Source of the DNA: Capra hircus
Lineage: Eukaryota; Chordata; Mammalia; Artiodactyla; Bovidae
Length of the DNA stretch: 64,000 nucleotides
Direction: 5' to 3'
Assembly (NCBI RefSeq): GCF_001704415.2
Contig: NC_030823.1
Coordinates: forward strand, 73,594,458 to 73,658,457
Shown: piece after piece, positions 45,184 through 56,530 of the stretch
Layout of the letters: every line of letters starts with the position of its first letter
Numbering within the stretch: the first letter of the stretch is position 1
Made by a program: the position numbers and the translations under genes
The notes under the pieces: generated by a model
Told to the model about the DNA's origin: nothing
The model's database searches: none
The model's input: only the letters and a program-made list of their open reading frames with translations

Positions 45184-46591
45184 GTGGCCAGCAGAGACTT
45201 GAGAGATGTGTTTCAAATCCTGAAAGATGATGCTGTGAAAGTGCTGCACTCAATATGCCAGCAAATTGGGAAAACTCAGCAGTGGCCACAGGACTGGAAA
45301 AGAATGCTCAAACTACCGCACAATGGCACTCATCTCACACGCTAGTAAAGTAATGCTCAAAATTCTCCAAGCCAGGCTTCAGCAATACCTGAACCGTGAA
45401 CTTCCTGATGTTCAAGCTGGTTTTACAAAAGGCAGAGGAACCAGAGATCAAATTGCCAACATCTGCTGGATCATGGAAAAAGCGAGACAGTTCCAGAAAA
45501 ACATCTATTTCTGCTTTATTGACTATGCCAAAGCCTTTGACTGTGTGGATCATAATAAACTGTGGAAAATTCTGAAAGAGATGGGAATACCAGACCACCT
45601 GACCTGCCTCTTGAGAAACCTCTATGCAGGTCAGGAAGCAACAGTTAGAACTGGACATGGAAGAGCAGACTGGTTCCAAATAGGAAAAGGAGTACGTCAA
45701 GGCTGTATACTGTCACCCTGCTTATTTAACTTCTCTGCAGAGTACATCATGAGAAACGCTGGACTGGAAGAAGCACAAGCTGGAATCAAGATTGCCGGGA
45801 GAAATATCAATAACCTCAGATACGCAGATGACACCACCTTTATGGCAGAAAGTGAAGAGGAACTAAAAAGCCTCTTCATGAAAGTGAAAGAGGAGAGGGA
45901 AAAAGTTGGCTTAAAGCTCAACATTCAGAAAACTGAGATCATGGCATGTGGTCCCATCACTTCCTGGGAAATAGATGGGGAAACAGTGGAAACAGTGTCA
46001 GATTTTATTTTGGGGGGCTCCAAAATCACTGCAGATGGTGATTGCAGCCATGAAATTAAAAGACACTTACTCCTTGGAAGGAAAGTTATGACCAACCTAG
46101 ACAGTATATTCAAAAGCAGAGGCATTACTTCGCCGACTAAGGTCCGTCTAGTCAAGGCTCTGGTTTTTCCAGTGGTCATGTATGGATGTGAGAGTTGGAC
46201 TGTGAAGAAAGCTGAGTGCCGAATTATTGATGCTTTTGAACTGTGGTGTTGGAGAAGACTCTCGCAAGTCCCTTGGACCATAAGGAGATCCAACCAGTCC
46301 ATCCTAAAGCAGATAAGTACTGGGTGTTCTTTGGAAGGAATGATGCTAAAGCTGAAACTCCAGTACTTTGGCCACCTCATGCAAAGAGCTGACTCATTGG
46401 AAAAGACTCTGTTGCTGGAAGGGATCGTGGGCAGGAGGAGAAGGGGACGACAGAGGATGAGGTGGCTGGATGGCATCACTGACTCGATGGACGTGAGTTT
46501 GAGTGAACTCCAGGAGTTGGTGATAGACAGGGAGGCCTGGTGTGCTGCAATTCATGGGGTGGCAAAGAGTTGGACACAACTTAGTGACTGA
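45184..46591 (+). pseudogene. BovB reverse transcriptase, long but frameshifted
   Basis: The linker frame (to about 45300, protein ending 'QQWPQDWK') and the RT frame (45266-46591, 441 codons) are offset by one. This is what a 41-bp deletion would cause. The RT frame then runs without a stop to its natural end. Landmarks by residue: [11 protein letters not shown] at 82-92 (palm aspartate), [10 protein letters not shown] at 142-151, catalytic YADD at 186-189 (45821-45832), and a basic C-terminal block '[15 protein letters not shown]'. The first dozen residues of the 441-codon frame are out-of-frame linker. All catalytic RT residues look intact, but the missing endonuclease and the frameshift make this a dead copy. 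Confidence 0.88.
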
Positions 46592-46612
46592 ACTGAACTG
46601 AACTGACTGAAC
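45184..46612 (+). mobile_element. BovB (RTE) LINE, longest copy in the window
   Basis: It runs from the linker upstream of RT ('ccagcagagacttgagagat') through RT and the C-terminal region to the (TGAAC)n-like tail at about 46588-46612. It is 5' truncated, with no endonuclease. An internal deletion of about 41 bp at 45300 joins 'actggaaaag' to 'aatgctcaaa'. At least 39 of the missing bases are present at 57756-57795 in the third copy. Confidence 0.93.
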
Positions 46613-47584
46613 CTAGTTTTAGCAGGCTGAAGAGAAAATCCCCACAACCTGGGATTAGGGGGTGAGGGGCAGACCCCAGGGCATCAGGAGGACCCTGATG
46701 CACGGCTCCCAAGAGGCTTGGGGAGCAAAGACTGTGCTGCAGGCTCAGTCTCTGCTCCGAATTAGCTCAGAAAGGCTTCCCCCTGGGCAGGTGGGCCCTT
46801 GATTCCCACCCCACCTGAGAGCACTGGAGCCACCTGGGGGCTCTTCATTCAGAAAGTGCACACTACACACTAGCACCATGGGGTCTGCCTGGAAGAAGCT
46901 GTGTTGACTTGCAGGGGGCTGAGCACAAAGAACAGCCTAGGAAACAGATGTGCACTGTTGCTCCCGTGGGAACACGGGCCCCGGCCTTCGGGAGAGCATA
47001 TGGAGCACACAGAGGAAGCGTAAGCTGCCAAACAGCTGACCTGACCAGAAGCTTTTCCCAAACTCTTTCCTCTCATCATTTTCCCCATCCCTGTTGGTCT
47101 TGAAAAGCTGTGATGGTTATCTCGGTCCTTGCTATCAGTCACCGAGAGTAGAATCAGGCCAGGCTTGCGGAGAAGCTCCAGAGTCAAGGCTTCCAGATTC
47201 TCCAGGATTGTATCACCCCCCTGCTTCCCAATTGACTCCGAGGACTTGGGGAATTTGAAAGACCCAAAGGGTTAATATGAAGGAAGGGTTCAGCTATTTT
47301 GCCCCTTTGCTGTGAGCAGGAAGAAAAGCAAGACAGAGGATGTCCACAGGGCACTTCGGTCAGATAGACAGATGTGAGTGTGAACGCACCGAGATTTTGG
47401 ATCCCAAGCCGCCTCCCTGCAGCACTGATGGGCAACCTGCTTACTCAGAACATGGTCCAGAAGCAGCTGGGAGAGGGCAGACAATGCAGGTCCCCCTCCC
47501 AGACCCTGATGCGCCTCCAGCTGGGCTGGTATCTTCCATCCTGGTTGGGGAAGGAGGTGGACCAATGAGGATTCAATTTCCCTA
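46613..47584. other. Unique sequence, no gene seen
   Basis: Moderately GC-rich. Frames at 46870-47187 and 47290-47585 have no domains. Confidence 0.35.
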
Positions 47585-47765
47585 GAATTTTCTCATCAAA
47601 ACCCGCTTCTCCTTTGTCCTGTTTATGGGCGTCTAATTACTGTGCAAGAGTAAAACCCGCATTTCTATTTTAGCCCCAAACACAGCGACATTTAAATTCT
47701 TAGGCACCAAGAGCAGACAAGTGAGATAAATTGCAACTTGTCCCACGAATCAAAAGCGACGTCAG
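47585..47765. other. Possible conserved noncoding element
   Basis: A repeat-free block containing 'ttatgggcgtctaattac', 'tgagataaattgcaac' and 'acatttaaattc'. Looks constrained by composition only. Confidence 0.25.
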
Positions 47766-48369
47766 GAGTGGCCCCTTTCCCTCACCGAAAGAGCAGGGTC
47801 CATGGCGCGCCCTCGCTTTCTCACAGTCACCCCTTCAGCTCTGTCCCCACTACCCCCCATGTCCCTCTTCTTCCTCTTCAGTTTCTTGACTCACAACAGT
47901 TGGTGGCTCATCACGGGAAGGGGTCTCTTCCACCCCTGAGGGTTGGCGGCTCATCACGGGAAGGGATCTCTTCCACCCCTGAGGGTTTGGTCAATTGGCT
48001 CTGCCCAGGAAGGGGTCCTCCCGGTCTCTGTCTCTCCAGCTGGCTCTTAGACCCCAGTCCCTTCTTGCCGTGCGCTCCCCTGCACTGCCCTTCAGCCTGA
48101 GGCTCCCCCAGAGCTCTGGGCTGGGGGGGAGCACGCCCTTCTGTCACTATGAGTGCTCGCCGCCCTCAGGACCCTCTGGCTTGAGCCCCTCTTCTGCCTG
48201 GCTGCACACAGCTCCTTTGATGCCTGGGGAACCAGAATGGCAGGTGGCAGCTTGGTGTTGGAGGCCTCTTCACAGGTGAGCTCATATGCCCCATTCTGGA
48301 AAGGATCCCCCTGGCCACTCTTCATGGACTGAAAAATGTATACATTTAGAGTCTATGTGGAGTAGTGAG
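47766..48369. other. GC-rich unique sequence with a tandem duplication
   Basis: Pyrimidine- and GC-rich; several overlapping frames on both strands (120 codons at 47738-48100 and others) are proline/serine/leucine-rich, as expected of GC-rich DNA. No exon recognised. Confidence 0.35.
47900..47985 (+). repeat. 43-bp tandem duplication
   Basis: Two head-to-tail 43-bp copies (47900-47942 and 47943-47985), both containing 'ggctcatcacgggaaggg' or the same with one change, and 'tctcttccacccctgaggg'. They differ at two positions. Confidence 0.93.
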
Positions 48370-48440
48370 AACCGATTAGGCTGGCTGAAATTCAAATCCC
48401 AGCCCTGCCACTGAAAATGTATATGACCTTAAACAACCAT
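48370..48440 (+). mobile_element. MIR SINE fragment
   Basis: 'ctgaaattcaaatcccagcc', 'ctgccactgaaaatgtatat' and 'gaccttaaacaacc' match the central part of MIR. Confidence 0.6.
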
Positions 48441-49559
48441 GGGGTGGGAATTTTTTCTTTGGATTCTTCAGCTGGGTATTCAGGATCATAACTTCCACTT
48501 CCTAGCATGTAACTGGCACTGAAGCCATCCGTTTTTCTAGGTTTTTCTTCCTTTCCACCAAACCTCTCCTGCTCACCCGATGCTGGCCACCTGAACTGTC
48601 TCTGGTTCTGGGTATTCAAGCTGCCAGCCTCCCTCTTTACTCTTTATGCCCACAGACAGTCCCTTCTTCCAAAGACTGGTAGTCAGTACACCTGGAGCTC
48701 CGAGAGGTGACCAGTCTTTGTCTGGGCAAAATCGTTCTGGAGATGTGAACCCTTCATGGATGAAAGTATTCACTGCCACACTGTTAGAAGCTGTGGGACA
48801 GCAAAGATTCCCAGAGCCCCCCTGCCCAGGTGTTCACGCAGGTGGCTCAACCTTGTGTTCAGTTTTTAGCCACTTCATTGCTGGAAAAAAAAAATCTGGA
48901 CAGATCAATTAAGATTTAATTAATATTCTACAGTGAATACAAAATAATTATTGTGGTCTTTTAATTAAGGATTGATGTGGGGAAAGTGGAAATCATAAGA
49001 ACAGTTATATAACAGTTTCCTTCCTCAGGGAGGCTTTGACTTGTTATTCTCAGGAGATGTGAACCCAACATAACGGTTTTATTAGCTCTTATTAAGGCTT
49101 TGATACATGCACTTCAAAGAAGTGACCGTTCTCCTTTTCATCTGAAGTACAGGAATCTCCCCCGGCATCTGGGCTGTCTGGAGGGGCAGCTGCTCTCTGT
49201 AGAGCTCAGCGCCGAGAACCGAGAACAAACCGAACTTTCTGACAACCCCAGTTCTCCCTAAAGCTATTTATTTTCCCTTTTTCCATCTTCTCCTATAGAG
49301 TTACGGAGTAGGGCCTGGACAATGTGACAGGGGCTTCCATAATCAGGGTTAAGCACCCTTTAAGGGTCAGCAGAGGTGGCTTGACTCAGAGAACAAACTA
49401 ATCCTAGAGTTGGGAGCCATCAGCGAGATCCCCTAGCCCGCCCACCCATTCTGGGCGAGAATCTTAGCAGCAGCAGCATCTGGTCCTCAGCTGGTCACCT
49501 AACCTCTGCTCTTAAGCCTACAGTGACCAGAAGCCAGCTAATTCGGAAGTCTGCCTCGT
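48441..49559. other. Unique sequence, homeodomain-rich part near 48.9 kb
   Basis: No exon. About 48900-48980 carries several ATTAA/TAAT cores ('gatcaattaag', 'tttaattaatatt', 'cttttaattaagg'), a weak enhancer-like signature. Confidence 0.3.
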
Positions 49560-50800
49560 CCACATCTAGATGCTGCCAGCTATTTTTCTAATCTTCTGTG
49601 TGTTGAGTGCATATCCATTTCCCTTTCCTACCATTCACAGACCCCAGTTCTGTCCTCTGGAACACGACCGAATAATCCAATTCATCTTCTCCATGGGACA
49701 CTTTCAAATACCTAAAGCCAGCTGTTACTGCTTCCTGAAGTATTCTCTTTCTAAATTCATTGCCAGCGCAATCAATCTTGTGTTGACAAGACACCCGGAC
49801 ATTTCTCAGCATTCTGGTCCCCATTCTTCTGTTTGTCAGTGTCCTCCCTGAGTATATGGAGCCCAGAACTGACTAGAGGGCTCTGAGCAACTCCAGCTAG
49901 GAGAGCAGAGGGCAGGCCCTCATGTTATTCATACACGTATAAATAACAGGGCAGAGAAGTATACGTGTGTATCCTGATAAAGTCTATGGTCATCTGAACC
50001 TCACCCAAACGTTTCTTTTATAAACTGTGTTCAAACCGCTTCTTCCTTATCCTCTATTTGCAAAGTCAAGCTGCCTTTCAAACCTGAAAACTAAGGCTCT
50101 ACTTTAATCCTTGTAAAATTTATCTTGTTGCTTTCAACCTATCTTTCCAGATATCAAGATCTTTTGAGACTTGCTTATATCATTTGTCATATTAACTGAC
50201 CTCTGCCTCGTGGCATCACAAATTTGATAAGCACAGGGTCAGTGTTTCATCTGAGTCGTTGATAAATTCTTGAAACATGACAGAGGCAGGCAAAAACCTT
50301 TAAGGTGCTCCTAGAGACCTCCTTCCCCTTAGATATCATTCCAGAGATCAACTAACTCCCTTTTGAATGGCGTTGCACCATCCGCCTTAAATTCACACAC
50401 AGCCTGTATTTTCCAGGTCATTCCAGAGGATACCAGGAGAAACTCTGTCAAAGTTTAACTATACCATCATTCTGTGTCTCTCCCACCCAGCCCACCACCA
50501 CCATTCCTGTCTGCCAGACTAATAAAAATATCAAAAAAAAAAAAAAAAGGAGCTAAGGACGTTCAGCATGGCTTTCTTGTAGGAAATCATGGAGGCTTCT
50601 AATAGCCAACTCTTTACATTTTGTGTGTTCACAGACCATCTGCTTAATAATACACTCTAGGATTTTTCTAAGAGTGAACATCAAGATCACTGGCCTGTAG
50701 TTTTTATCATTCACGTTTCCCCTTTTGTGAAACTGAAGACAACATTTGCCTATTAATCCAATTCCCCACGATTGCAGAAGACAAGATCAAGGCCGCCCAG
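49560..50800 (-). mobile_element. L3/CR1 LINE, ancient
   Basis: The whole stretch reads, on the minus strand, as a decayed CR1/L3 RT region and downstream part. Plus-strand signposts in the expected order: 'ggagcccagaactgac' (49859), 'atcttgttgctttcaacc' (50121), 'tcacaaatttgataagcaca' (50216), 'gaaactctgtcaaagt' (50439), 'atgatcactgg'-type 'agatcactggcctgtag' (50684) and 'gacaacatttgcctattaat' (50739). It is one of the oldest elements in the window. An A16 run at 50533-50548 is an expansion in place of a shorter A-run. Confidence 0.75.
50214..50715 (-). pseudogene. L3/CR1 reverse transcriptase remnant
   Basis: Minus-strand translation shows three RT landmarks in the correct order. First 'DKNYRPVILMFTLRKILE' (NYRPV at 50702-50688), matching the CR1-group NYRPVSL start of RT. 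Then 'FDRVSPGIL' (50452-50426), corresponding to the palm motif KAFDxVSH. Then 'LIKF' followed by a broken FADD box (about 50234-50214), where one base has been lost before the aspartates. Stops and frameshifts lie between the motifs, so it is long dead. Confidence 0.7.
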
Positions 50801-51885
50801 GACAATATAATCAGATATTCAATTCACAGTCCAAAGAATTGGGGAATCTGCATTATAAAAACATATTTCTTAGCCAGTGAGAGAGAGAGCCCCAAAGGCC
50901 TTGCCTTAAAGAGTTCTCCTGAGCACCTTAAAAATTTACCATCTAGGCCTGAGAAGCTGCTGGAAGATCTAACAGAAAGGTAAAATCCTAGCTTTATCTT
51001 CAACTAGCAATTAGTTTCTATTGGTCCCAGTCTCCTCACCTGTAAAATGATGAAATATACTCTACTTTTAGGTTTTAGTGACTTACCAGGTTGGTTACGA
51101 AGGGTGACCACACAGGTGACTAGATTTACATACCAAGGCCTGACTCCCCGACTTTTTTCTGGAGGGTTTAAATAGCAATGCCATTTTCATTTGCCTTCGG
51201 GATATAAACGTGCACAAACATATACACATACACACACGCTCACACACGTCACACTCTACAATTGTTAGCTGATTTTCTTTCTGGTATGTGCCTTTGCCGA
51301 GAATAAAATCCATTGTTCTAACATTATCTCTGTGTTATGATGAATCTGTTCTAGGAACAGCTTGTTACAGCATCATCACTCAAGAATGTATTACTAATGC
51401 CTTATAAGACATTCTCTGTACCATGTTCCCAAAGAACAGCCCTGGATCTAGATAACATTTATTAAATGTTAGAAACATTGTCAGATAACTTCACACACAC
51501 AAGTAAGGTTGGAGGCTTTGTGTGTGTCAACACACATGTATTTCTAAGGAGAATAACAAAGCCTGGTGTGAACAGAAATATTTTGTGATATTCTGTCAAG
51601 TTCAACATATCCTATTTATGTTCCTTGAAACATTTCAGGGCATATATATTTATCCAAACAGAACTGCAGTGAGCAAAATACAGGCAGGCCAGAAAGACAT
51701 GAACACACACACACACACACACATACACAGTACCAGCACCACCAAGAGGCTGCTGGCAAAGAGATTAAGGAAGAGGATGTAGAACTTGGCTCAATGAGCT
51801 AGGGAAAAGCCTCCTCTATTCCATTATGAAGAATGTTAGGATATCTCTCCCAGCTTTACTTCCTAGCTTAGGTCTAGGTGGAAAG
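50801..51885. other. Unique sequence with CA tracts, no gene seen
   Basis: Part may still belong to the L3/CR1 element (to about 50950). CA tracts lie at about 51220-51250 and at 51703-51722. Confidence 0.4.
51703..51722 (+). repeat. (AC)10 microsatellite
   Basis: Ten pure AC units. Confidence 0.95.
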
Positions 51886-51975
51886 ATGTAAGCATGGTTC
51901 TCAATCCTCATGGCTGATAAGAATCACCTATAGGAACTTTCAAACCTATGCATGCCTAAGCCAAAATTTAGACCT
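51886..51975 (+). mobile_element. MER5A-like fragment
   Basis: 'gtaagcatggttctcaatcc', 'gataagaatcacctatagga' and 'actttcaaacctatgcatgc' match the MER5A 5' half. Confidence 0.65.
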
Positions 51976-52149
51976 ACTCTCCTCGTGGGAGTTCATTCAT
52001 AAGCATGTTAATTTTGTAAATCTATGCTTCAAACCTCCAGTAGGTTTTATAGGAGTCCTGAATCCCTTTACCAAGGCTGCTGCTACATTTATACCAAGGA
52101 CTTTTAACATACAAAAACAGCTCATTGCAGTGAAAGTCAGTATGAAATA

Positions 52150-52310
52150 CGATGGCACGGTTGGGTACATAGGCTCAACAGCCAGGCTCTTTGGGTTCAA
52201 ATGTGTTTTCAACTACCTTCAATCATCTCTGTACATTCATCTCCTCTGCCATGAAACCGAGCTACTAATAGCATTACTATTAAGAACAAATGAGTTAATA
52301 TATATAAGAA
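52150..52310 (+). mobile_element. MIR-like remnant
   Basis: 'acataggctcaacagccagg', 'ctctttgggttcaaatgtg' and, further on, 'aacaaatgagttaatatata' are in MIR order. It is diverged. Confidence 0.45.
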
Positions 52311-52368
52311 ATTGGTTTTTCCTTTAAGGTAAGCATTCATAAATGTCAACTCTTTTAGGCAAATACAC

Positions 52369-52548
52369 CTAGCCCTGGTGGCTCAGACAGTAAAGAATCT
52401 GCCTGCGATACAGGAGGCCCAGGTTCGATCCCTGGGTTAGGAAGACCCCCTGGAGAAGGGAACGGCTACCCACTCTAGTATTCTTGCTTGGGAAATCCCA
52501 CAGACAGAGGAGCCTGGTGGGCTGGAGTCCGCAAGGTCGGCACACATG
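52369..52548 (+). mobile_element. Bov-tA SINE
   Basis: Plus-strand with a clear tRNA head: 'gccctggtggctcagacagt', 'gcccaggttcgatccctggg', 'agtattcttgcttgggaaat', ending near 'gcaaggtcggcacac'. Confidence 0.92.
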
Positions 52549-54030
52549 GCCATATTTTCTGGTGAAGCCGTGGCCGGTTTGACCACGCGCTGCCTTCTAT
52601 TCGGCTTTCTTCCTGCCCTGTGTCGGTTCCTCTCCACCTCCATCCTGCTTCTCTGGGATTACCTCTTCCACGAACACACCGTAAAGCATTCGCCATAAGT
52701 TATGCCTCAGGCTCCGTTTTCCAGGGAACTAAACAAAGATTTAAGGTTTACCAAGATAAACTGGCATGGAGTGTTATTATGCTTTCGAACAGAAAACATA
52801 AATATCCATAATTGGAATCTGCTACAATCATCAGAGGTGACCTAGCCAGCCACAGTTTGCCTAGGACTTGAGGATTAAAGCAGGGGCCAATCTAGATGGC
52901 AGGGCCCACCCCACGCTCCTTCCCTGACACCCCCAGTGAAAACGATCAGGGGAAAAGTTCAGTTCAAGATCAAGGAGGCCTTTCCCCTGAGGAGAGCCCC
53001 AGAGGTGACTGGTTTCAGAGAAGTCCAAGACCCTAGCAGAGTGCCCTGTGGACCAACCCTGCACTGGAGAACAGTGAGAAGCTCCATAGTTTGAAGGCTT
53101 ACTTAAATCCCCAGGAATAGGTCATGGGATCCAAGGCCCACCTAGGAGAAAGAACTCCTGGAAAACCAGGAGTCTATGTAGCTAAATTGCTTGATCCAAG
53201 GCCTCACAAAGCAGACTGATTCTTCTTCCAGCTCAATGCACGGTGAGGATTTTTGCATGGGTCCTACCTACATTCCTGAATTTGGCTCAGGAATGGAGTG
53301 ACCTGTAGTCAAAATTGAGACCCTTCACTAAGGAGGAACAGGGATTGAGACACTTAGACAAGATGTATGCTGTGAGATCACAGGACCCTATGGGAAAGTG
53401 TTTCTATAACCTGAACATGTGTCTAAGCACACTCACGGTAAAAAAACTACACGTGTGAGATTCCAGAGAGAGCAGTCAGGGAGATGGGCCACGGTGCCCA
53501 GAGCTGTGTCTAACATCACACTCCTCAGCAGGGTGCAGAGGGAAGCAAATATCAACCATGGGAGTCGTTTCTCTTTCCACCTCCTCAGTTTGCCTGAGGC
53601 GGTCACACTCACCACCTTTTCCTCTGAGTCCTAAGCTAGCTAACCCTGGTTCCCGCCCACACAGGAAGGCTGTGAAGAGCCCAGTGTCAAGGCCAGGGAC
53701 TGCCTCAGCAACCCAAGTTCTCACTTCCGGCACACTCTCATCATGTCCCCGCTTCTGCTTCCTGGTTCCATTTCTGAGCTTCCGTACCTCCACTGGTTTC
53801 TGATGTTTGGCCTAGGATTTGAAATTTTCTCTCTTTCTCTCTCTTTTTTGGTACCTTTGGGATATTAGTTCTTTTCTGTATAACTGCAACTCGCCCACCA
53901 GCCAACCCTGGTCTCCCTGGTTGAGTATAACTGGACTTTTGGCTGATCCACCTGATTTAACAGACTTCCCCTACCCAATATCAGCAACTGAATTCCAACT
54001 GCGGCCCCGTGCTCCCCAAAGTCTCTATTA
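52549..54030. other. Unique sequence, no gene seen
   Basis: No exon recognised. Confidence 0.4.
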
Positions 54031-54095
54031 AACACACACATAACACACATGGACGTGTGCATACACACACATACACACACACACACACACACACA
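54031..54095 (+). repeat. CA microsatellite, pure (AC)11 at 54073-54094
   Basis: An interrupted CA/TA tract of about 65 bp ends in eleven pure AC units. It gives a Cys/Val-repeat spurious frame on the minus strand. Confidence 0.95.
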
Positions 54096-55560
54096 GAATG
54101 ATAAATGACCCATTTTGCCAGAGTTTTAAAAGAGACAAAAGCCATCTCATTCTGTTTGTGAGTTCCCAAGCTAGATCTATTACCCCCTGATAGTGTAGAG
54201 TCCAGATGAATCACAGAGACAGCCGGCTGCACTCAGTGGTCCTGGGCACACGAGTTCTTTGGTGAGAGAAGACCAGAGCTACACAACATGACCCTGCTGA
54301 TGTCAAGCTGATTTATCCACTGCTCCTTCCACTTCTCCTCCGTTACCCAGACCTCATGAGACAAGAAGCCTCATTTTGCCATTGACAAAAAAGGGAAAGA
54401 GAAGTAGGGGTGGGAAGTGGATGAAATCAGAAAACGGAAAACAAATCAAAGCTGTCTCTGGGTTTCCATTTGTACAAGACCCTACTCCCTGCCTGCATTT
54501 AAGCCCACACTGTTGTGGGTGGAATCTCACCAATGGGGCAAAAGTTGTTTCTAGAGCCACCAAATTCACATTACTTAAGCAAGATTGAACTGTTTAAAAT
54601 TTCAATGTTGTCCACCAAAAAAAATAATAATAGGAAGTTGTACAGCACAGAATGTGCTGACAGTGGTAACGTTTCGGTAATAATTCATGAGCAGGAGACG
54701 ATGCTCTGGAAACCAGCCCAGCCAACTAATGTAGATTGGGGATGCTCTCCTACTGATGGCCAAACGATTGATTGACATTTCTGCCCCATCGTGAAATCAG
54801 CTTGCAAACGAAGTGGAGGTGGTTCCAAAAGGAGGGAAATTGAAGAAGAACGAGGGAATGAAGGGTGCTGAGCAGTCCTGCCCAGAGAAATTTGGGCAGA
54901 AAGACCAAAGTAACTTCTTCAAGCTCAGTTTCTAATCTAAGCCAACTCCTGTCTTAATTCTCAGCTATAATTTTAAAAGCTAAAAACAAGCTAATCATCT
55001 AATAAAGGTGACATCAACTATTCATCCTATTTTCCACTTGGAACCAGATCTCCCTCCCAAATAGATTAGCTGCCTCTTCCCAATCGTTCTGACAATAAGA
55101 TCCATAAAACCAATGAACACAGGTCTGTAGTGCACACAGACCTCAGGGTGTATCTGCCCTCATGGTAAATGTGCCATCAACTCTTGATGTCCGGGAGGGA
55201 GCAGGGCTTGAGTCACCCTGCCATTCAGGGTGCTTTATGGTCTCCTCTGTCCATGACTCAGAAAAGGAAAATTCTCTGAACTGTGATCTATGGAATGTAA
55301 TGAGATAAGAAAATAAGCTCCCCTTGACTATGCAATGCCTAACAAAGCAAACTGGAAATAGCCTGCTGAATTTAATGTGGAGATTTTAAAGTAGATATCC
55401 TCCATATTTTGTGACTGAAATTTAGGGACGAGAGAGAACTTAGAAAGGGGCTACCATGTGCCAAGCTCTTGAAATGTAATGACTGTTTTATGTAAGTATA
55501 CAAATGGGCAATGGGCTTGAAGAGTAAGTATGAAAAGTAAACATAAAATATTGTGCTGAT
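54096..55560. other. Unique sequence, no gene seen
   Basis: Nothing recognised. Confidence 0.4.
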
Positions 55561-55774
55561 AATTATTATATTAGTCATGTCCGACTCTTTGCGATCTCAT
55601 AGACTGTAGTCTACCAGGCTTCTCTGTCCATGGGATTTTCCAGGCAAGAGTACTGGAGTGGTTGCCGTTTCCTTCTCCAGGGGATCTTCCTGACCCAGGG
55701 ATTGAACCCAGGTCTCCTGCATTGCAGGCAGACGCTTTACCCTCTGAGCCACCAGGGAAGCCTCAATTATTATA
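55561..55774 (-). mobile_element. Bov-tA SINE with 10-bp target duplication
   Basis: The minus-strand SINE occupies 55571-55764. It is flanked by 'aattattata' at 55561-55570 and 55765-55774. Confidence 0.95.
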
Positions 55775-55850
55775 CTGTTTCTACATTGAAATGATACATT
55801 AGAAATATTGGGTCATATAAAGTATAAAAATAAAAGTAATTTCACCTGTC

Positions 55851-55897
55851 TCCCTTGGTTCTTTTCTTTTCTTTTTTTTTTTCCCTTGGTTCTTTTC
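55851..55897 (+). repeat. 16-bp direct repeats around a pyrimidine tract
   Basis: 'tcccttggttcttttc' occurs at 55851-55866 and 55882-55897, with a T-rich tract between. Confidence 0.85.
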
Positions 55898-56089
55898 AAT
55901 GTGGCTGAAGTTCAAGTCTCCATTTCTTTAAGTTCCGTAACCTCTTGGTCTCCTCTCCTTTATCTGGGAAGCATTGCGGCAGGATGAGGCAATCAATATT
56001 AGGATAAATGAGGTAATCAATGTTAGGATATTTTGCTCCATCAAGTTTTATTTATTTATATATATTTTTAGTTACTTATGAAATGAAAA

Positions 56090-56530
56090 TGAAACTCCGG
56101 TAAACCTGAGTTTAAGTCCAGCTCTATATACTATCAGGTAAGAAACGAATCACCAGTCTATGTTTGATACAGGATACAGGATGCTTGGGGCTGGTGCACG
56201 GGGATGATCCAGAGAGATGATATGGGGTGGGAGGTGGGAGGGGGGTTCAGGATTGGGAACTTGTGTACACCCGTGGCTGATTCATGTCAATGTATGGCAA
56301 AACCAATACAGTATCGTAAAGCAAAATAAAGTAAAAATAAAAATTTTAAAACAAGTCCAGCTCTACCATTTATGAGCTATTTCTTCTTAATTTAGTCCTT
56401 AGTCTTCTCATCTATGAAAGGGATTAATAACAATTAATTTGCAAGATTGCTGTGAAGTTTAAATAAAATGATGTGTGTAAAGCAGTTCCTACAATGCCTG
56501 GGATATAGTAATCATTCAAAAAATAGGGTT
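56090..56530 (+). mobile_element. MIR SINE split by an L1 insertion
   Basis: Left piece 56090-56126 ('ctgagtttaagtccagctct'). Right piece 56353-56530 ('ccatttatgagctatttc', 'cttctcatctatgaaaggga', 'tgcctgggatatagtaatca'). Removing the L1 and one target copy restores the MIR order. Confidence 0.8.
56114..56365 (+). mobile_element. L1 3' end, 5' truncated, with 13-bp target duplication
   Basis: The insert at 56127-56352 carries the 3' UTR of the same L1 type as 20.6 kb ('tatggcaaaaccaatacagt') and an A-rich tail ('aaagtaaaaataaaaatttt'). It is flanked by 'aagtccagctcta' at 56114-56126 and 56353-56365. Confidence 0.95.

Noticed and set aside
51878..52327. 149-codon frame
   Set aside because: It spans a MER5A and a MIR remnant; a chance frame in old repeats.
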